This document shows positions 25,437 through 35,799 of a stretch of DNA of 64,000 nucleotides, piece after piece. The stretch comes from Aureliella helgolandensis. Its GTDB lineage: Bacteria > Planctomycetota > Planctomycetia > Pirellulales > Pirellulaceae. The stretch is from assembly GCF_007752135.1 (NCBI RefSeq), contig NZ_CP036298.1, forward strand, positions 6,626,501-6,690,500, given 5' to 3'. Each line of letters starts with the position of its first letter. Position 1 is the stretch's first letter. The translations under genes and the position numbers were made by a program. Under the pieces are notes generated by a model that saw only the letters and a list, made by a program, of their open reading frames with translations, was not told the DNA's origin and searched no databases.

Positions 25437-28400
25437 TTAAGCACTCAATTGGTCGCCGGCTAGCAGCGCGAGCACCTCTTCGAGTTCTAGGCTCGATTCA
25501 ATCGTGTCTGCAGAATCGCCCAGACTGGGACCATTCACTTTGGAACGGCTCATGCGTGTGAAGAACGAATCGACCGTTGCGCTTTTGAATTCCGATTCGC
25601 TGCTTCCCTCAACTGCTTGCACGCGAGACTCTAGCGGCACTTCCGGAACTAGTTCCACGTCCGCTTGCGAGCTGGCGATGCTCATCATGGGCACTGCCAT
25701 CAAGCTAGCTGTAGCGGCAGATCCGACGATACGAACGTTATCGACGTTAGCATCTTCGCTCGAGCTGCTGACATAGCTGCGGAAGCGAATCTTCAATTCC
25801 GATGAATTGTACGGCCCCAAGTCAACGCTCTCGGAGTGCCAGGAATTCTCAGCATCGACGTTGCCACGCAATTGCCTGACGTTCTGGGTCCAGCTCGCTC
25901 CGCCGTTGGTGGATACGTCGAGCGACAGATACTCCCCCCTGTCAAAGCCGCGTTCGATCAGCCAGTCGAAAGTCAGCTCCGCAGATGCGTATCCACTGAT
26001 ATCGATCGGCGCTGATGTCGTGAGTGTCGCATTGGTAGCTCGACCATCGACTTCCGCACTGCGAACGCCAGCGGTCGATCGCTGGGTGGAACGGAAGAAA
26101 TCGTTTTGGGAATCCTCGCCCCATTTGCCGTTCCAGTCGTTGCTGTTGCTGCCGACCTCGAACGAGTCTTCAAACAGCACTGCTTCAGTGGGAGCTTCTA
26201 GGACCGTCACCAAGATCGTGTCGCTGGCCGTCGCTCCACCGTTGTCGGTCACGGTCAATGTCAGCATGTGGGTACCGATCGACAGGTTGGGAGAAATCGT
26301 CGCCGTGTTGCCCAGCGTGGTTGTTCCTTCGGTCCATTGGTAGGCAGCGATCGTTCCATCGTTGTCATTACCAGAGCCAACAAGCGTCACCGCTTGACTG
26401 CCTGAGTTGTCGGCATCGAAGACGTTTTGATCGCCCCCCGCGTTGGCAGTGGGGCCTTGATTCGCATGGATGGTGACCACCAAGCTATCGCTGGCGGTGG
26501 CCCCATCATTGTCGGTCACGATGAGAGTCAACGTGTGGACTCCCACACTCAGATTCGGCGTAATGCTCGCTGCGTTCCCCAGGACTGTGGTACCTTCTCT
26601 CCACTGGTAGCTGACGATCGAGCCGTCACTGTCCGAGCCGCTGCCATTGAGGTTCACGGATTGGTCGCTGGTGTTGTCACCGTCACTGATGGTTTGATCG
26701 ATCCCCGCACTGGCGGTAGGCAGTACGTTGGCAAAGTCATTGTCCACAATCGTGCCGATCCCCGTGCCATCGGTGATTGTCGAGCCAACAGCATTGCTGA
26801 GCGTAACGGCAAACGTCTCGTCGCCTTCGACATCGGAATCATTTAGCGTCGAGACGATAATCGTCCGAGACGTGGAACCGGGCTCGAAAGTAAGAGTACC
26901 ACTGGTTGCAGCATAATCGTTGCCGGCTGTCGCCGTGGCATTGGCTGTGGAGAAGGCGACGGAAACGGGGCTCGCGGAAGGAGACGACAGGCTGACGGTG
27001 AAGACCGCCTGGGAGGCCGCGCCATAACGCAACACTTCGTCGGTATTTCGGCTACTTACGTAAAGGTTGCCGTCGGCATCGAAAAGCAAGCCGAGCGGGT
27101 AATCAAGGCCACCACTGCCGCCGCTTACATAGGATTCGATGAGTGCTCCACTCGTTCCGTCATAGCGAAGGACACTGTCGCCACCGGCTCTACCTACATA
27201 GAGGTCTCCACCAGGCCCAAACACCAAGCCGATGGCATCATTGATGCCTCCTGTTTCGTGGCCGGCGGTCACGAATACGTCGATAAACGCGCCAGTCGTA
27301 CCGTCGTAGCGCAACACCAATCCGTCTTCAAGCGGGTCTGTGTTCGGGCTAGTGACATAGAGGTTTCCGTCGGGGCCGAAAACCAATCCGTGTGGATTAT
27401 CCAGACCACCACTGCCAGGCAAGACAAACGTGTCCCTGAATGCCCCGGTTGTCCCGTCATAACGCAAAACTTGATCGGTGTCGCGACTGGACACGTAGAG
27501 CTCGCCATCAGGACCGAAGGCTAAATCAATCGGATTGACCATGCCACCGCTGCCGGCGGTCACGAACGAATCGATGAACGCCCCGGTCGCGCCGTTGTAG
27601 CGGAGCACTTCATCGGTCAGACGACTGGTCACATAGAGGTTGCCATCGGGACCGAAAACTAATCCATGTGGATTAGCCAAGCCACCGCTGCCAGACAGGA
27701 CGAACGCATTGCCGAACTCCCCAGTCGCGACGTCGTAACGCAGAATGGAATCCGAAATTTTGCTAGCTACGTATAGGTTGCCATCGGGACCGAACACCAT
27801 GCCGCCTGGAGTATCCAGGCCGGCATTGCCTGCCGAGACGACGGCATCGATCAACTGGATGCTCTCGTCACCTTCCACCACACTTACGGCGTCGATCGAG
27901 ATGAAACTCTCGTCGTTGAGGATCGTCCCCTGCCCCCTGTCATCCACTATCGTTGCCCCCACCGCACCGGAAAGGTTGACGAACAGACTCTCATGGGCCT
28001 CGACAACCGTATCGCCGTTGACGGCAATCGCAATCGTCTGCAGTGTGTCCCCAGGACCAAAGGCTATTTGACCGGCGCTGCCCAGAAAATCGCTACCGGC
28101 CGTTGCCGTGCCGTTCGCAGTGGCCCAGTCTACCGTCGTCGTGCCGGAGGTATCGCCCTGCCGCATCACTGTAAACACCAGATCTACCGGACCAGCGTTT
28201 CCTTCGATCACTTCAGTATTGCCAACTGCAATGGTCGTGCTCGTATCAGCAAGAGCGCGATAATCCCAATTGAGGATATCATGACTTTGTGCTCCTCCTC
28301 CTGAAACTCCTGTAAATCCAACCCATGCCGTACCAACATTTAAGTCCAACGAATGCGCAAGATCGACCGCCACCGTCAGTGCCGGAGTACTAAGGTCGTC

Positions 28401-30590
28401 CAGAAAGACCGACATCGTGCCAGGCTGGTAGACGACCTTCACCTGATGAACATTTCCGTCATTGATGTCAAAGGCTGGAGTTACCGTACCGAGCGAAGCC
28501 GACTCCAGATTGCTGTTGGGTGCGATGCCCAGCGTATGGATCCCGACATGGTTATTGTTGGGATCATTCGTTTCGCTGTTTTGAAAGGTATCAAACTCGA
28601 TAGCCAGACTGTTGGGAACGCCCTTGTAACCGAGGCCACTGCCAGCACCACCCAGTGCGTCAACACCGGAATTTTGAATTACAAACGCAAATCCATCGGA
28701 GCCGCTACCGTTAGTTTGAAACTCAAAAGTTGTCTCAAAACCCACTGCAACCAGCTGAGGCGTGGCGTACCAACCGGCCCCCTGTTGGCTGGTCAGCTGC
28801 GGTGTCAGGCGCAGAGAATTGTATGCGCCAACGGGAGCGGCCGCGGCGCCCACGAGATTCAAACCGACCGGGGCGCTGAAGTCGAGATAGGCAATGGTCG
28901 GCGTATTGTCGTCGTCCTGGATCGTGCCTTGACCGATTCCATCGACGATGGTGGCGTCCGTCGCATTCGAGAGATTGACCACAAACAATTCGTCGGACTC
29001 AATCGTCGTGTCACCGTTGACCGGCACCGTGATCGTCTTGGAAAGCTCACCAGGGGCGAACGTAATTGTTCCGCTTGTCACCCCATAATCGCTGCTGGAA
29101 TTCGCCGTAACGTCGGCCGTGGAGAACTCGACTGTGGAGGTTCCTGACGTATTACCACTGCGGGCGACGGTGAACACAAGTCCGCTGGTCCCGCTATCTC
29201 CCTCCGCTAGCTGCACATCGTTGATGGCCAGTTCCGAACTGGCTAGCATGCCTTCCATCTTAACATTGTCGACGAAACCGTCTTCGCGGCTGCTGCTGAC
29301 TTTGGAACGAAAACGCAACTGAAAATCGGAAACGAGGTAGCTGCCGTCGATGGAGACCGTTTCGTTGTGCCAGCTATTTTCCTGATCGACGTTTCCCTTG
29401 AGCGACGCCACTTCGTTCCAGCTGTTGCCGTCATACAGATCCAACGCGATGTATTCGCCACGATCAAAGCTGCTTTCGATGTACCACGAAAACGTCAGTT
29501 CGGCGCTGCCATAACCAGTCAGGTCCAGCGGGTTGGCCTGGCTCAGCGTAGCGTTGGAAGCGGAGCCGTCGATTTCGGCGGCATACAATCCATCAGCGGC
29601 GCGCTGTGTAGTGCGAGCCCAATCGTTCTGACTGTCTTCGACCCAGTTTCCGTTCCACTCGCCCTGTTCAAAGCTGTCGCCGAAAAGGGTTACCGGATCG
29701 CCTGGCATGCGTGGACCAAGGCTGAGTACAAACGCGTCCGCGAATCCTGGATTGGTGTGGTTGGCCGTGTTGATCGGATCGGGGGCGAAGTCGCTCGTGG
29801 TGCTACTGCTGGTCCCAATCACCAGCAGATTGCCGTTGGAGTCCGTTTGAACATCCGGAGACAGTTCGTTTCCAGTTCCTCCAATTAGCAGCGCAGAAAA
29901 TGGTGTGCCACTGTTGTCCGTTGGGCCACTGACCAAAAATTCACCTACGCCAGGATCAAGATCGATGTCGCCACGGAATCCGCCCGACACAACCAACTCG
30001 CCTGTCGCCGTGCTTGAGACTCTCGCGTTGCTGTACGCGTCACCTGGAAGCAAATGCGACCAAAGTTCGCTTCCCGCAGAGTCAAACTGTCTGATATCAG
30101 TCCCCATGGACTGAGGCAGTGTTGATTCGGAATTCAACTTGGCAGCGCCGGTGACGAAAGCTTGGCCCTGCTCACTGACGACTAAGCCACTTGAGCTAGT
30201 TTCTTCAACTCCTTCACAGGATTGGCCCCACTGGAAGGTTCCGCTCGAATCCAGCTTGGCTACGAATCCATCACTTGCCCCCTGGCTGTAAACGGTGAAC
30301 GGACCGAAGTCAGCTTGATCATTGAATCCACCGGGGATGGCGTTGTCCAAATCAAAGTCCGTTTCCCCCAACATGGAGCCAACCCTATACGTGTTCCCTG
30401 CCGCGTCAACAGCTGCGGACTGTGGAAAAACGCTATGGTCGTCGCCTCCAGCCAATACCACGGAATCGAAAAGGAGTCCCGCCAACAACCGTCGATCTTC
30501 CAGCGACTCCAGGCGAAGCCGCAGACGAGCTCGTAACTTATTTCGGCGCGGTGACTTCTTTTTGCGGCTAACGCGGCTCGACTGGGACAT
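25437..30590 (-). CDS. Giant LEPR-XLL secreted protein with Calx-beta, lectin, propeller and PKD domains
   Basis: This 1717-residue surface or secreted protein has a basic N-terminus and LESLEDRRLLAG (residues 27-38), the LEPR-XLL motif of large planctomycete extracellular proteins. By position: SBBP-like propeller repeats (about 40-295), a MAM-like beta domain (302-455), Calx-beta 1 (457-567), an L-type lectin domain (571-784), Calx-beta 2 (786-896), a third Calx-beta interrupted by six NHL-type repeats of about 46 residues (914-1192), two PKD domains (1288-1464), a second MAM-like domain (1468-1619) and an acidic tail. AGGA precedes the start. Adhesion or glycan binding is inferred from the domains. 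It shares an upstream element with the kinase gene. Confidence 0.85.
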   Translation of the reverse strand: MSQSSRVSRKKKSPRRNKLRARLRLRLESLEDRRLLAGLLFDSVVLAGGDDHSVFPQSAAVDAAGNTYRVGSMLGETDFDLDNAIPGGFNDQADFGPFTVYSQGASDGFVAKLDSSGTFQWGQSCEGVEETSSSGLVVSEQGQAFVTGAAKLNSESTLPQSMGTDIRQFDSAGSELWSHLLPGDAYSNARVSSTATGELVVSGGFRGDIDLDPGVGEFLVSGPTDNSGTPFSALLIGGTGNELSPDVQTDSNGNLLVIGTSSSTTSDFAPDPINTANHTNPGFADAFVLSLGPRMPGDPVTLFGDSFEQGEWNGNWVEDSQNDWARTTQRAADGLYAAEIDGSASNATLSQANPLDLTGYGSAELTFSWYIESSFDRGEYIALDLYDGNSWNEVASLKGNVDQENSWHNETVSIDGSYLVSDFQLRFRSKVSSSREDGFVDNVKMEGMLASSELAINDVQLAEGDSGTSGLVFTVARSGNTSGTSTVEFSTADVTANSSSDYGVTSGTITFAPGELSKTITVPVNGDTTIESDELFVVNLSNATDATIVDGIGQGTIQDDDNTPTIAYLDFSAPVGLNLVGAAAAPVGAYNSLRLTPQLTSQQGAGWYATPQLVAVGFETTFEFQTNGSGSDGFAFVIQNSGVDALGGAGSGLGYKGVPNSLAIEFDTFQNSETNDPNNNHVGIHTLGIAPNSNLESASLGTVTPAFDINDGNVHQVKVVYQPGTMSVFLDDLSTPALTVAVDLAHSLDLNVGTAWVGFTGVSGGGAQSHDILNWDYRALADTSTTIAVGNTEVIEGNAGPVDLVFTVMRQGDTSGTTTVDWATANGTATAGSDFLGSAGQIAFGPGDTLQTIAIAVNGDTVVEAHESLFVNLSGAVGATIVDDRGQGTILNDESFISIDAVSVVEGDESIQLIDAVVSAGNAGLDTPGGMVFGPDGNLYVASKISDSILRYDVATGEFGNAFVLSGSGGLANPHGLVFGPDGNLYVTSRLTDEVLRYNGATGAFIDSFVTAGSGGMVNPIDLAFGPDGELYVSSRDTDQVLRYDGTTGAFRDTFVLPGSGGLDNPHGLVFGPDGNLYVTSPNTDPLEDGLVLRYDGTTGAFIDVFVTAGHETGGINDAIGLVFGPGGDLYVGRAGGDSVLRYDGTSGALIESYVSGGSGGLDYPLGLLFDADGNLYVSSRNTDEVLRYGAASQAVFTVSLSSPSASPVSVAFSTANATATAGNDYAATSGTLTFEPGSTSRTIIVSTLNDSDVEGDETFAVTLSNAVGSTITDGTGIGTIVDNDFANVLPTASAGIDQTISDGDNTSDQSVNLNGSGSDSDGSIVSYQWREGTTVLGNAASITPNLSVGVHTLTLIVTDNDGATASDSLVVTIHANQGPTANAGGDQNVFDADNSGSQAVTLVGSGNDNDGTIAAYQWTEGTTTLGNTATISPNLSIGTHMLTLTVTDNGGATASDTILVTVLEAPTEAVLFEDSFEVGSNSNDWNGKWGEDSQNDFFRSTQRSTAGVRSAEVDGRATNATLTTSAPIDISGYASAELTFDWLIERGFDRGEYLSLDVSTNGGASWTQNVRQLRGNVDAENSWHSESVDLGPYNSSELKIRFRSYVSSSSEDANVDNVRIVGSAATASLMAVPMMSIASSQADVELVPEVPLESRVQAVEGSSESEFKSATVDSFFTRMSRSKVNGPSLGDSADTIESSLELEEVLALLAGDQLSA

Positions 30591-30650
30591 GGCTGAGTTC
30601 CTAAATTCAGTGAGAGGGGCAGTTGGGAAGCCCAGCGGAGGGCCTGGGCT

Positions 30651-30694
30651 CTACTCATCAATGCGAGAGTTAACCTGCGAACCTCTAACGAAAT
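30651..30694 (-). promoter_or_regulatory. Shared upstream element, copy A (before LEPR-XLL gene)
   Basis: A 22-bp block (TACTCATCAATGCGAGAGTTA in its core) is followed by a 9-nt spacer and CCTCTAACGAA. The same arrangement occurs at 34290-34331 with one mismatch in the blocks. It lies 61-104 bp upstream of the LEPR-XLL start. It may be a promoter or operator, perhaps for the ECF sigma factor nearby. Confidence 0.55.
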
Positions 30695-30833
30695 GGTAGA
30701 ATTCTGGAATAAGTCCCAATCAAGCTCATGCGCTTGAGCGCGAGTTCGGCTAGGGCAGTGTGAGCGAAATAGCGTAGTTACGCTCAACTGAGAGTGGGAA
30801 TACCACCGTCTGGCGACAGTAGCTACAGTGCAC

Positions 30834-33800
30834 TTAGTTCGAATCGGCACGCTGAACATGCAGCAGGACGACGCCTTCCAAGCTAACTACCGCAGCCAGG
30901 GTCGTGCCGTCCGGTGAGAAATGCAGCCAGCGCACCTTGCGTTGGCCAACCTTAGTATCGAACAGAAATTGGCCGGTCGCGACGTGTGAAAAAGCAATCG
31001 TTCCCTCTCCACCCCCGCTGGCGATCGTGCGACCATCGGGAGAAAACGCCAGCGAATAGATTTTATCTTTGTGAGCGCTTATGACGTGAAGTATCTTGCC
31101 GGTATCGACGCTCCAAATGCGGATCGTCCGATCTGCGCTGCCCGTGGCCAGCAATTTTCCATCGGGAGAAAATGCAAGACAGTTCGCGGAATTCTTGTGG
31201 CCACGAAGCCGATGCAGGCGTTTTCCGGAGGTGACATCGAAAAGCATCGCTTCATCTAAGGCCGAACACGCCAGCAAACCACCATTAGGTGAAACGGCCA
31301 CGTCGTCGCAATGCGGTGGCATCTCAAAAACGGCGACCTGCTCGCCCGTAGCGAAATTCCAGAGTTTGGCTGTACCATCCCAACTCCCTGTAGCCAGAAG
31401 AAGTCCATCGGGCGAAAATGAAATATGGTCTACATCGTCCTCGTGTCCAATCAGCCTCCTTAGAAGTTCCCCCGTCTCGCGGCTCCAGAAGCAAATAACT
31501 CCTGCATCATGACCGGTAACATACGTGTCGCCATCAGGTGAAATAGCCACACCAAATGCACCTTCCCCCTTCGCGAAGTCTTGGCCGAAGGAACGGAGTT
31601 CATCAGACTTCCGATTCCAAATTTGTATGTTCTTCTCTCCGGCGATGAGCAATTCGCTTCCGTGGGAGACAAATGCGACAGAGCTGGCATCGGCCGCTCC
31701 AACAAGGTTCTGTCGAACTTGCTCTCGTCCGCCCCAGGAACAAACATTACCATCCTTGCTGGCCGATACCAGTCGGGTGCCGTCGGGTGAAAAATCAATG
31801 GACCAGGCACGGGCGGAGTGTGCTTGGAAATAGGGAGGCCATTGATCCGTTGGGCTGGAGTCGTGCTCAACCAATGCGACAGCGGAAGAGAGTGGCCAAG
31901 TGCGGATCACGCCGGCCATGTCGCTCGAGGCCAGTAGGCGGCCGCTGGGGTGAAAGGTGACCGCCTGAATATCGTCTTCATGTCCAGTAAAGGTCTCAAT
32001 CTGCTCCCCCGTCTGCGCATTGCAAAGCCGAATTGCATTCTGATTTGTGCCCACGGCCACCAGCTGCCCATCCGGAGAAAAGCAAGCGCAGCGGGCCCAA
32101 CATCCGACACCGTCACGATGGCCGAGATCGAGCCTGCAAATCCGTTTGTTTGTCTGCCCATCCCACATATAAGCGACGGAATCTAATTCGCCAAACACGC
32201 ACAATCGGCCATCGGGCGAACAACTCATCACTTCCAGTTCTACTGCTTTGGCATCGCCTTCAAGATTGCCGAGCGATTCTCCCGTGGTGGCATCCCAGAG
32301 CCTCACCACGGAATCCTCCCCACTCGAAGCCAACACCCGACCGTCCATCACAAAGCACACAAAATAGCCGTGGTCGGCATGGGCATGGAAGCTGCGGATT
32401 TGACTGTGTCCAGCCAGATCCCACAAGCGGATCATGCCGTCATCGCCAATCGAGGCCATGCGATTGCCATCAGGTGCGAAATCGATGCCGCGAGCCATCC
32501 CTTCATGACCGCGTCGCGTGGCAAGATGTTCATCGCTCTGACCATCCCAGAAACACAGGCTTCCGTCGTGTCGACCAGTGACCAAGTACTTTCCATCCGG
32601 AGAGAAGCGGATCACAGAACTGCCAACGGTCTGGCTCGCGATGCTGCGAAAATTGGCCCTTCCGAATTGTCGCAGATAGCTCCACTCGAAGCCTCGGTGA
32701 TCGGTTTTGTCCGCGACTTGCGCATACCGATCGAGCAAATTGGTAAAGCGGCTGACGTCGCCCGTCTGCCATGCATTGGCGGCCAGTTTGATGTCAGCAG
32801 CGTAGACCAGCTGTTGAGAGTATTCTTCGTTTTGTTGAGCCAGTTGTGCAGCGTACACGGCGATTTGTCGCTGGTTGTCCGCTTCGAAAAATCGCTGATC
32901 CGCCAGCTCCCTTGCCGAATTCGCTTCGCGGGCCTGCCAGATGCTAACCGTTGTGCCAATGACGAGTGAGGCTGCAACCAGGACCGTTGTCACGATGGTG
33001 GGAGTGTTTCTGCTGGCGAACTTTCTGAGTCGATAAGTGGCCGACGGCGGGAAAGCTTCGACCGGCTCGTCGTTGAGATACCGCCGGATATCCTGTGCCA
33101 ACGCACTAGCCGATTCGTAGCGACGCTCACGATCCTTTTCCAACGCCTTGAGCACAATCCAATCGAGTTCTCGCTCGACCTGGCGTTCCAACTGGGGCGC
33201 TGCCGTCGGTGGCCGCTCGACGAGCGTTGAACCTTGCTCGGCTTTAAGCGTACTGATGCGATGGCTGGGCCGAGGAGGCTCCTCCTCTTGAATGATGCGA
33301 CGCATTTCGTCGTAACCCGCTGTAGCCAGAGACTCTTGGAAGGGCGTGCTGCCCGTTAGCAGTTCGTACATCACGACGCCCAACGAATACACATCGCTGC
33401 GAGTATCGATATCCAACCCACTCTGCTGAGCCTGCTCCGGACTCATGTATTGAGGTGTGCCAATCATCTGGGAAAATCGCGTGTAAATCGTTTGATGCGT
33501 GAGGCGTTGATGGGTGGCTTTGGCAACTCCAAAATCGATCACCTTGGGCATCGCCGTGACGTCGTGCAGTTCGACCAGAATGTTCGATGGTTTCAAGTCG
33601 CGGTGGATGATTCCTTTCAGATGCGCATGCTGGACCGCCTGACAGACCGTCACGAAGAGCTCTAAACGCTCCCGCAAGTTTAATTTTTGTTGGTCGCAGA
33701 ACTTGGTGATCGCAACGCCTTTGACCAATTCCATTACGAAAAAGGGACGCCCAGCCTCCGTGGCTCCTCCGTCAAGGATTTTGGCGATATTGGGATGCGA

Positions 33801-34235
33801 CATCATTGCCAACGCTTGCCGTTCTGCGTCGAATCGCGCCAGTATTTCTCTCGAGTCCATGCCCGGTTTGATGATTTTCAAAGCGACATGGCGGCGAACG
33901 GGCTCTTGCTGCTCGGCGACATAGACGACTCCCATGCCGCCCTCCCCCAGTTGCTCACGAACGATGTAGAGACCGATCTGCGCGCCGGGTCGTTCGAGTT
34001 TCGGGGAAGTAAGCGAGTGGGCCGTGGGCACGTCGCCGGTCCGCAGCAAACCAGACGCCGGTGATTCCAAGAACCGGCTATTCTTACCGAACCCCGCTAG
34101 CAGAGCCGTGACGCGTTCGAACTGCTCACCGTCAGAACCACATGCTTCGTGCAAATACGCAAGGCGAGCGTCCTCGGAACCGATCTCACGCGCAGCATTG
34201 AAAATCGATTTATCATTCAGCCGACTACCGGGCAT
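30834..34235 (-). CDS. Membrane Ser/Thr protein kinase with C-terminal WD40 repeats
   Basis: A 1133-residue protein from the preferred ATG at 34235; an in-frame ATG at 34277 would add 14 residues. The kinase domain (about 75-360) has a glycine loop (LGEGGMGVVYVAEQ), catalytic HRDLKPSNI (about 210), VIDFGVAKA and SPEQAQQSGLDIDTRSDVYS, all typical of active Hanks-type kinases. A transmembrane helix follows (TPTIVTTVLVAASLVIGTTV, about 415-435). A helical linker and roughly a dozen WD40 repeats (about 535-1125, many with FSPDG and a terminal W) make up the C-terminal half. It lies 134 bp downstream of an ECF sigma gene, a common planctomycete pairing for signal relay. Confidence 0.9.
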   Translation of the reverse strand: MPGSRLNDKSIFNAAREIGSEDARLAYLHEACGSDGEQFERVTALLAGFGKNSRFLESPASGLLRTGDVPTAHSLTSPKLERPGAQIGLYIVREQLGEGGMGVVYVAEQQEPVRRHVALKIIKPGMDSREILARFDAERQALAMMSHPNIAKILDGGATEAGRPFFVMELVKGVAITKFCDQQKLNLRERLELFVTVCQAVQHAHLKGIIHRDLKPSNILVELHDVTAMPKVIDFGVAKATHQRLTHQTIYTRFSQMIGTPQYMSPEQAQQSGLDIDTRSDVYSLGVVMYELLTGSTPFQESLATAGYDEMRRIIQEEEPPRPSHRISTLKAEQGSTLVERPPTAAPQLERQVERELDWIVLKALEKDRERRYESASALAQDIRRYLNDEPVEAFPPSATYRLRKFASRNTPTIVTTVLVAASLVIGTTVSIWQAREANSARELADQRFFEADNQRQIAVYAAQLAQQNEEYSQQLVYAADIKLAANAWQTGDVSRFTNLLDRYAQVADKTDHRGFEWSYLRQFGRANFRSIASQTVGSSVIRFSPDGKYLVTGRHDGSLCFWDGQSDEHLATRRGHEGMARGIDFAPDGNRMASIGDDGMIRLWDLAGHSQIRSFHAHADHGYFVCFVMDGRVLASSGEDSVVRLWDATTGESLGNLEGDAKAVELEVMSCSPDGRLCVFGELDSVAYMWDGQTNKRICRLDLGHRDGVGCWARCACFSPDGQLVAVGTNQNAIRLCNAQTGEQIETFTGHEDDIQAVTFHPSGRLLASSDMAGVIRTWPLSSAVALVEHDSSPTDQWPPYFQAHSARAWSIDFSPDGTRLVSASKDGNVCSWGGREQVRQNLVGAADASSVAFVSHGSELLIAGEKNIQIWNRKSDELRSFGQDFAKGEGAFGVAISPDGDTYVTGHDAGVICFWSRETGELLRRLIGHEDDVDHISFSPDGLLLATGSWDGTAKLWNFATGEQVAVFEMPPHCDDVAVSPNGGLLACSALDEAMLFDVTSGKRLHRLRGHKNSANCLAFSPDGKLLATGSADRTIRIWSVDTGKILHVISAHKDKIYSLAFSPDGRTIASGGGEGTIAFSHVATGQFLFDTKVGQRKVRWLHFSPDGTTLAAVVSLEGVVLLHVQRADSN

Positions 34236-34289
34236 GATCCCATGCTCCTTGGTTTGAACAATGCAAGCTCGACGCACAGTGGGCGGCGT

Positions 34290-34332
34290 CTACGCATCAA
34301 TGCGAGAGTTAGTGCCCAAGCCTCTAACGAAC
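34290..34332 (-). promoter_or_regulatory. Shared upstream element, copy B (before kinase gene)
   Basis: This is the same two-block element as 30651-30694 (one mismatch in the blocks, same 9-nt spacer). It lies 55-97 bp upstream of the preferred kinase start, in the same orientation and nearly the same distance as in copy A. Confidence 0.55.
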
Positions 34333-34369
34333 TAGGGATTTTTTTCTGAAGGATTTTCCAGCGTTGCAG

Positions 34370-34942
34370 TCAGTCTTCCGAATCGATGACGTTGTCCAGC
34401 TGAACCTGCAGCCACCCCTTGGCATAAGCCCAGTCATTGTCAGCAGTTGCAATCGAGATGCCGAGTGCTTGAGCAGATTCCTGACGCGTGAGGCCGGCGA
34501 AGAAACGCAATTTCACCACCTGCGCCGCTCGGGGATCTTCGGTTTCTAAGCGAACCAGCGCTTCATCCAAATCGAGTAGATCCCAGTCGGGGGCTTCACC
34601 CGCATCAGCGAATTCCGTTACCTCGATGCGACGATGGTTACCGCCCGCCTTCGGCCCAGCCTTTCGCCGCGCCTGCTCAATCAAGATGCGGCGAATCGCT
34701 TCAGCCGCAGCAGCGAAAAAATGCCCCCGCGAGTCCCAGCTTTGAAGATGCTGCACATTCACGAGCCGCAGGTATGCCTCATGAACCAGCGCCGTCGCCT
34801 GCAGGGTCTGCCCCGGTTTTTCGTTAGCTAACTTGGCAGCGGCCAACTTTCGCAACTCTTGATAAACCAGAGGCAATAGTTGAGCTGCAGCCGAAGAATC
34901 GCCGGACTCGATTTGCGAAAGGATGTAGGTAACGTCATGCAT
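34370..34942 (-). CDS. ECF-family sigma factor (planctomycete TIGR02999-like)
   Basis: The ATG at 34942 gives 190 residues starting MHDVTYILSQIESGDSSAAA, the usual start of this group. An in-frame upstream ATG at 34999 gives an unlikely hydrophobic extension. Region 2 contains LLPLVYQELRKLAAAKLANE and ATALVHEAYLRLV. Region 4 (about 120-185) has AAQVVKLRFFAGLTRQESAQ, a helix-turn-helix for the -35 element. No anti-sigma gene is adjacent. The downstream kinase may control its activity, as proposed for such pairs. Repeat array 2 lies upstream of it. Confidence 0.9.
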   Translation of the reverse strand: MHDVTYILSQIESGDSSAAAQLLPLVYQELRKLAAAKLANEKPGQTLQATALVHEAYLRLVNVQHLQSWDSRGHFFAAAAEAIRRILIEQARRKAGPKAGGNHRRIEVTEFADAGEAPDWDLLDLDEALVRLETEDPRAAQVVKLRFFAGLTRQESAQALGISIATADNDWAYAKGWLQVQLDNVIDSED

Positions 34943-35065
34943 CGCCGCATTGTAGCCCACCCAGGCCGAGATTGCTCCCCATAAAAGGGAACCCAGCAAT
35001 TAACGCATGCCAGCACGAGGTAACCTCCTCCGACTCCTCCCAAGATGCATCGATTTCCCCACACC

Positions 35066-35758
35066 GCCATCACCACTCCAAAGCGACGACGAGTCATCGC
35101 ACTCCACATATGGACTGCTGCGACTCGTCGTAGCTTACTTGCCCCGCAACCAAATGCCTACTGCTCGAACCAAATGACTCCCCTGGCCACCTGATTCTCA
35201 GTAAATCTCAGCCAGAAAGAGCACGGAAGAAAACTCTTGGCTGCATAAAAACACCTGCTCGGTGGACTAACCACACCAGCCCCAATCACCACTCCAAAGC
35301 GACGACAAGTCGTCGCACTCCCAATATGGACTGCTGCGACTCGTCGTAGCTTTCTTGCCCCGCAACCCAATGCCTACTGCTCGAACCCAATGCCTCCCCT
35401 GGCCGCCTGATTCTCAGTAAATCTCAGCCAGAAAGAGCTCGGAAGAAAACTCCCAGCTGCCCCCAAACACCAGCTCGGTGGACTAACCACACCAGCCCCA
35501 ATCACCACTCCAAAGCGACGACAAGTAGTCGCACTCCAAATATGGACTGCTGCGACTTGTCGTAGCTTTCTTGCCCCGCAACCAAATGCCTACTGCTCAG
35601 ACCAAATGACTCCCCTGGCCGCTTGCTTCTCAATCAGTCTCAGCCAGAAAGAGCCCGGAAGAAAACTCTCGGCTGCCCCCAAGCACCCGCTCGGTGGCCT
35701 AACCACCCCCCACCAAATCACCACTCCAAAGCGACAACGAGTCATCACTTTCCCAAGT
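35066..35758 (+). repeat. Tandem repeat array 2: three 216-bp units
   Basis: H2 units begin at 35112, 35328 and 35544, preceded and followed by H1 hairpins (last one GCGACAAC-GA-GTCATCAC near 35731-35748). The sequence is close to array 1 and has the same orientation. The right edge lies 42 bp from the 3' end of the SDR gene and the left edge about 120 bp upstream of the sigma factor start. Confidence 0.9.
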
Positions 35759-35799
35759 GAATCCTACGATGGATTGAGGTGGTGCTGAACCAAGGTGGA

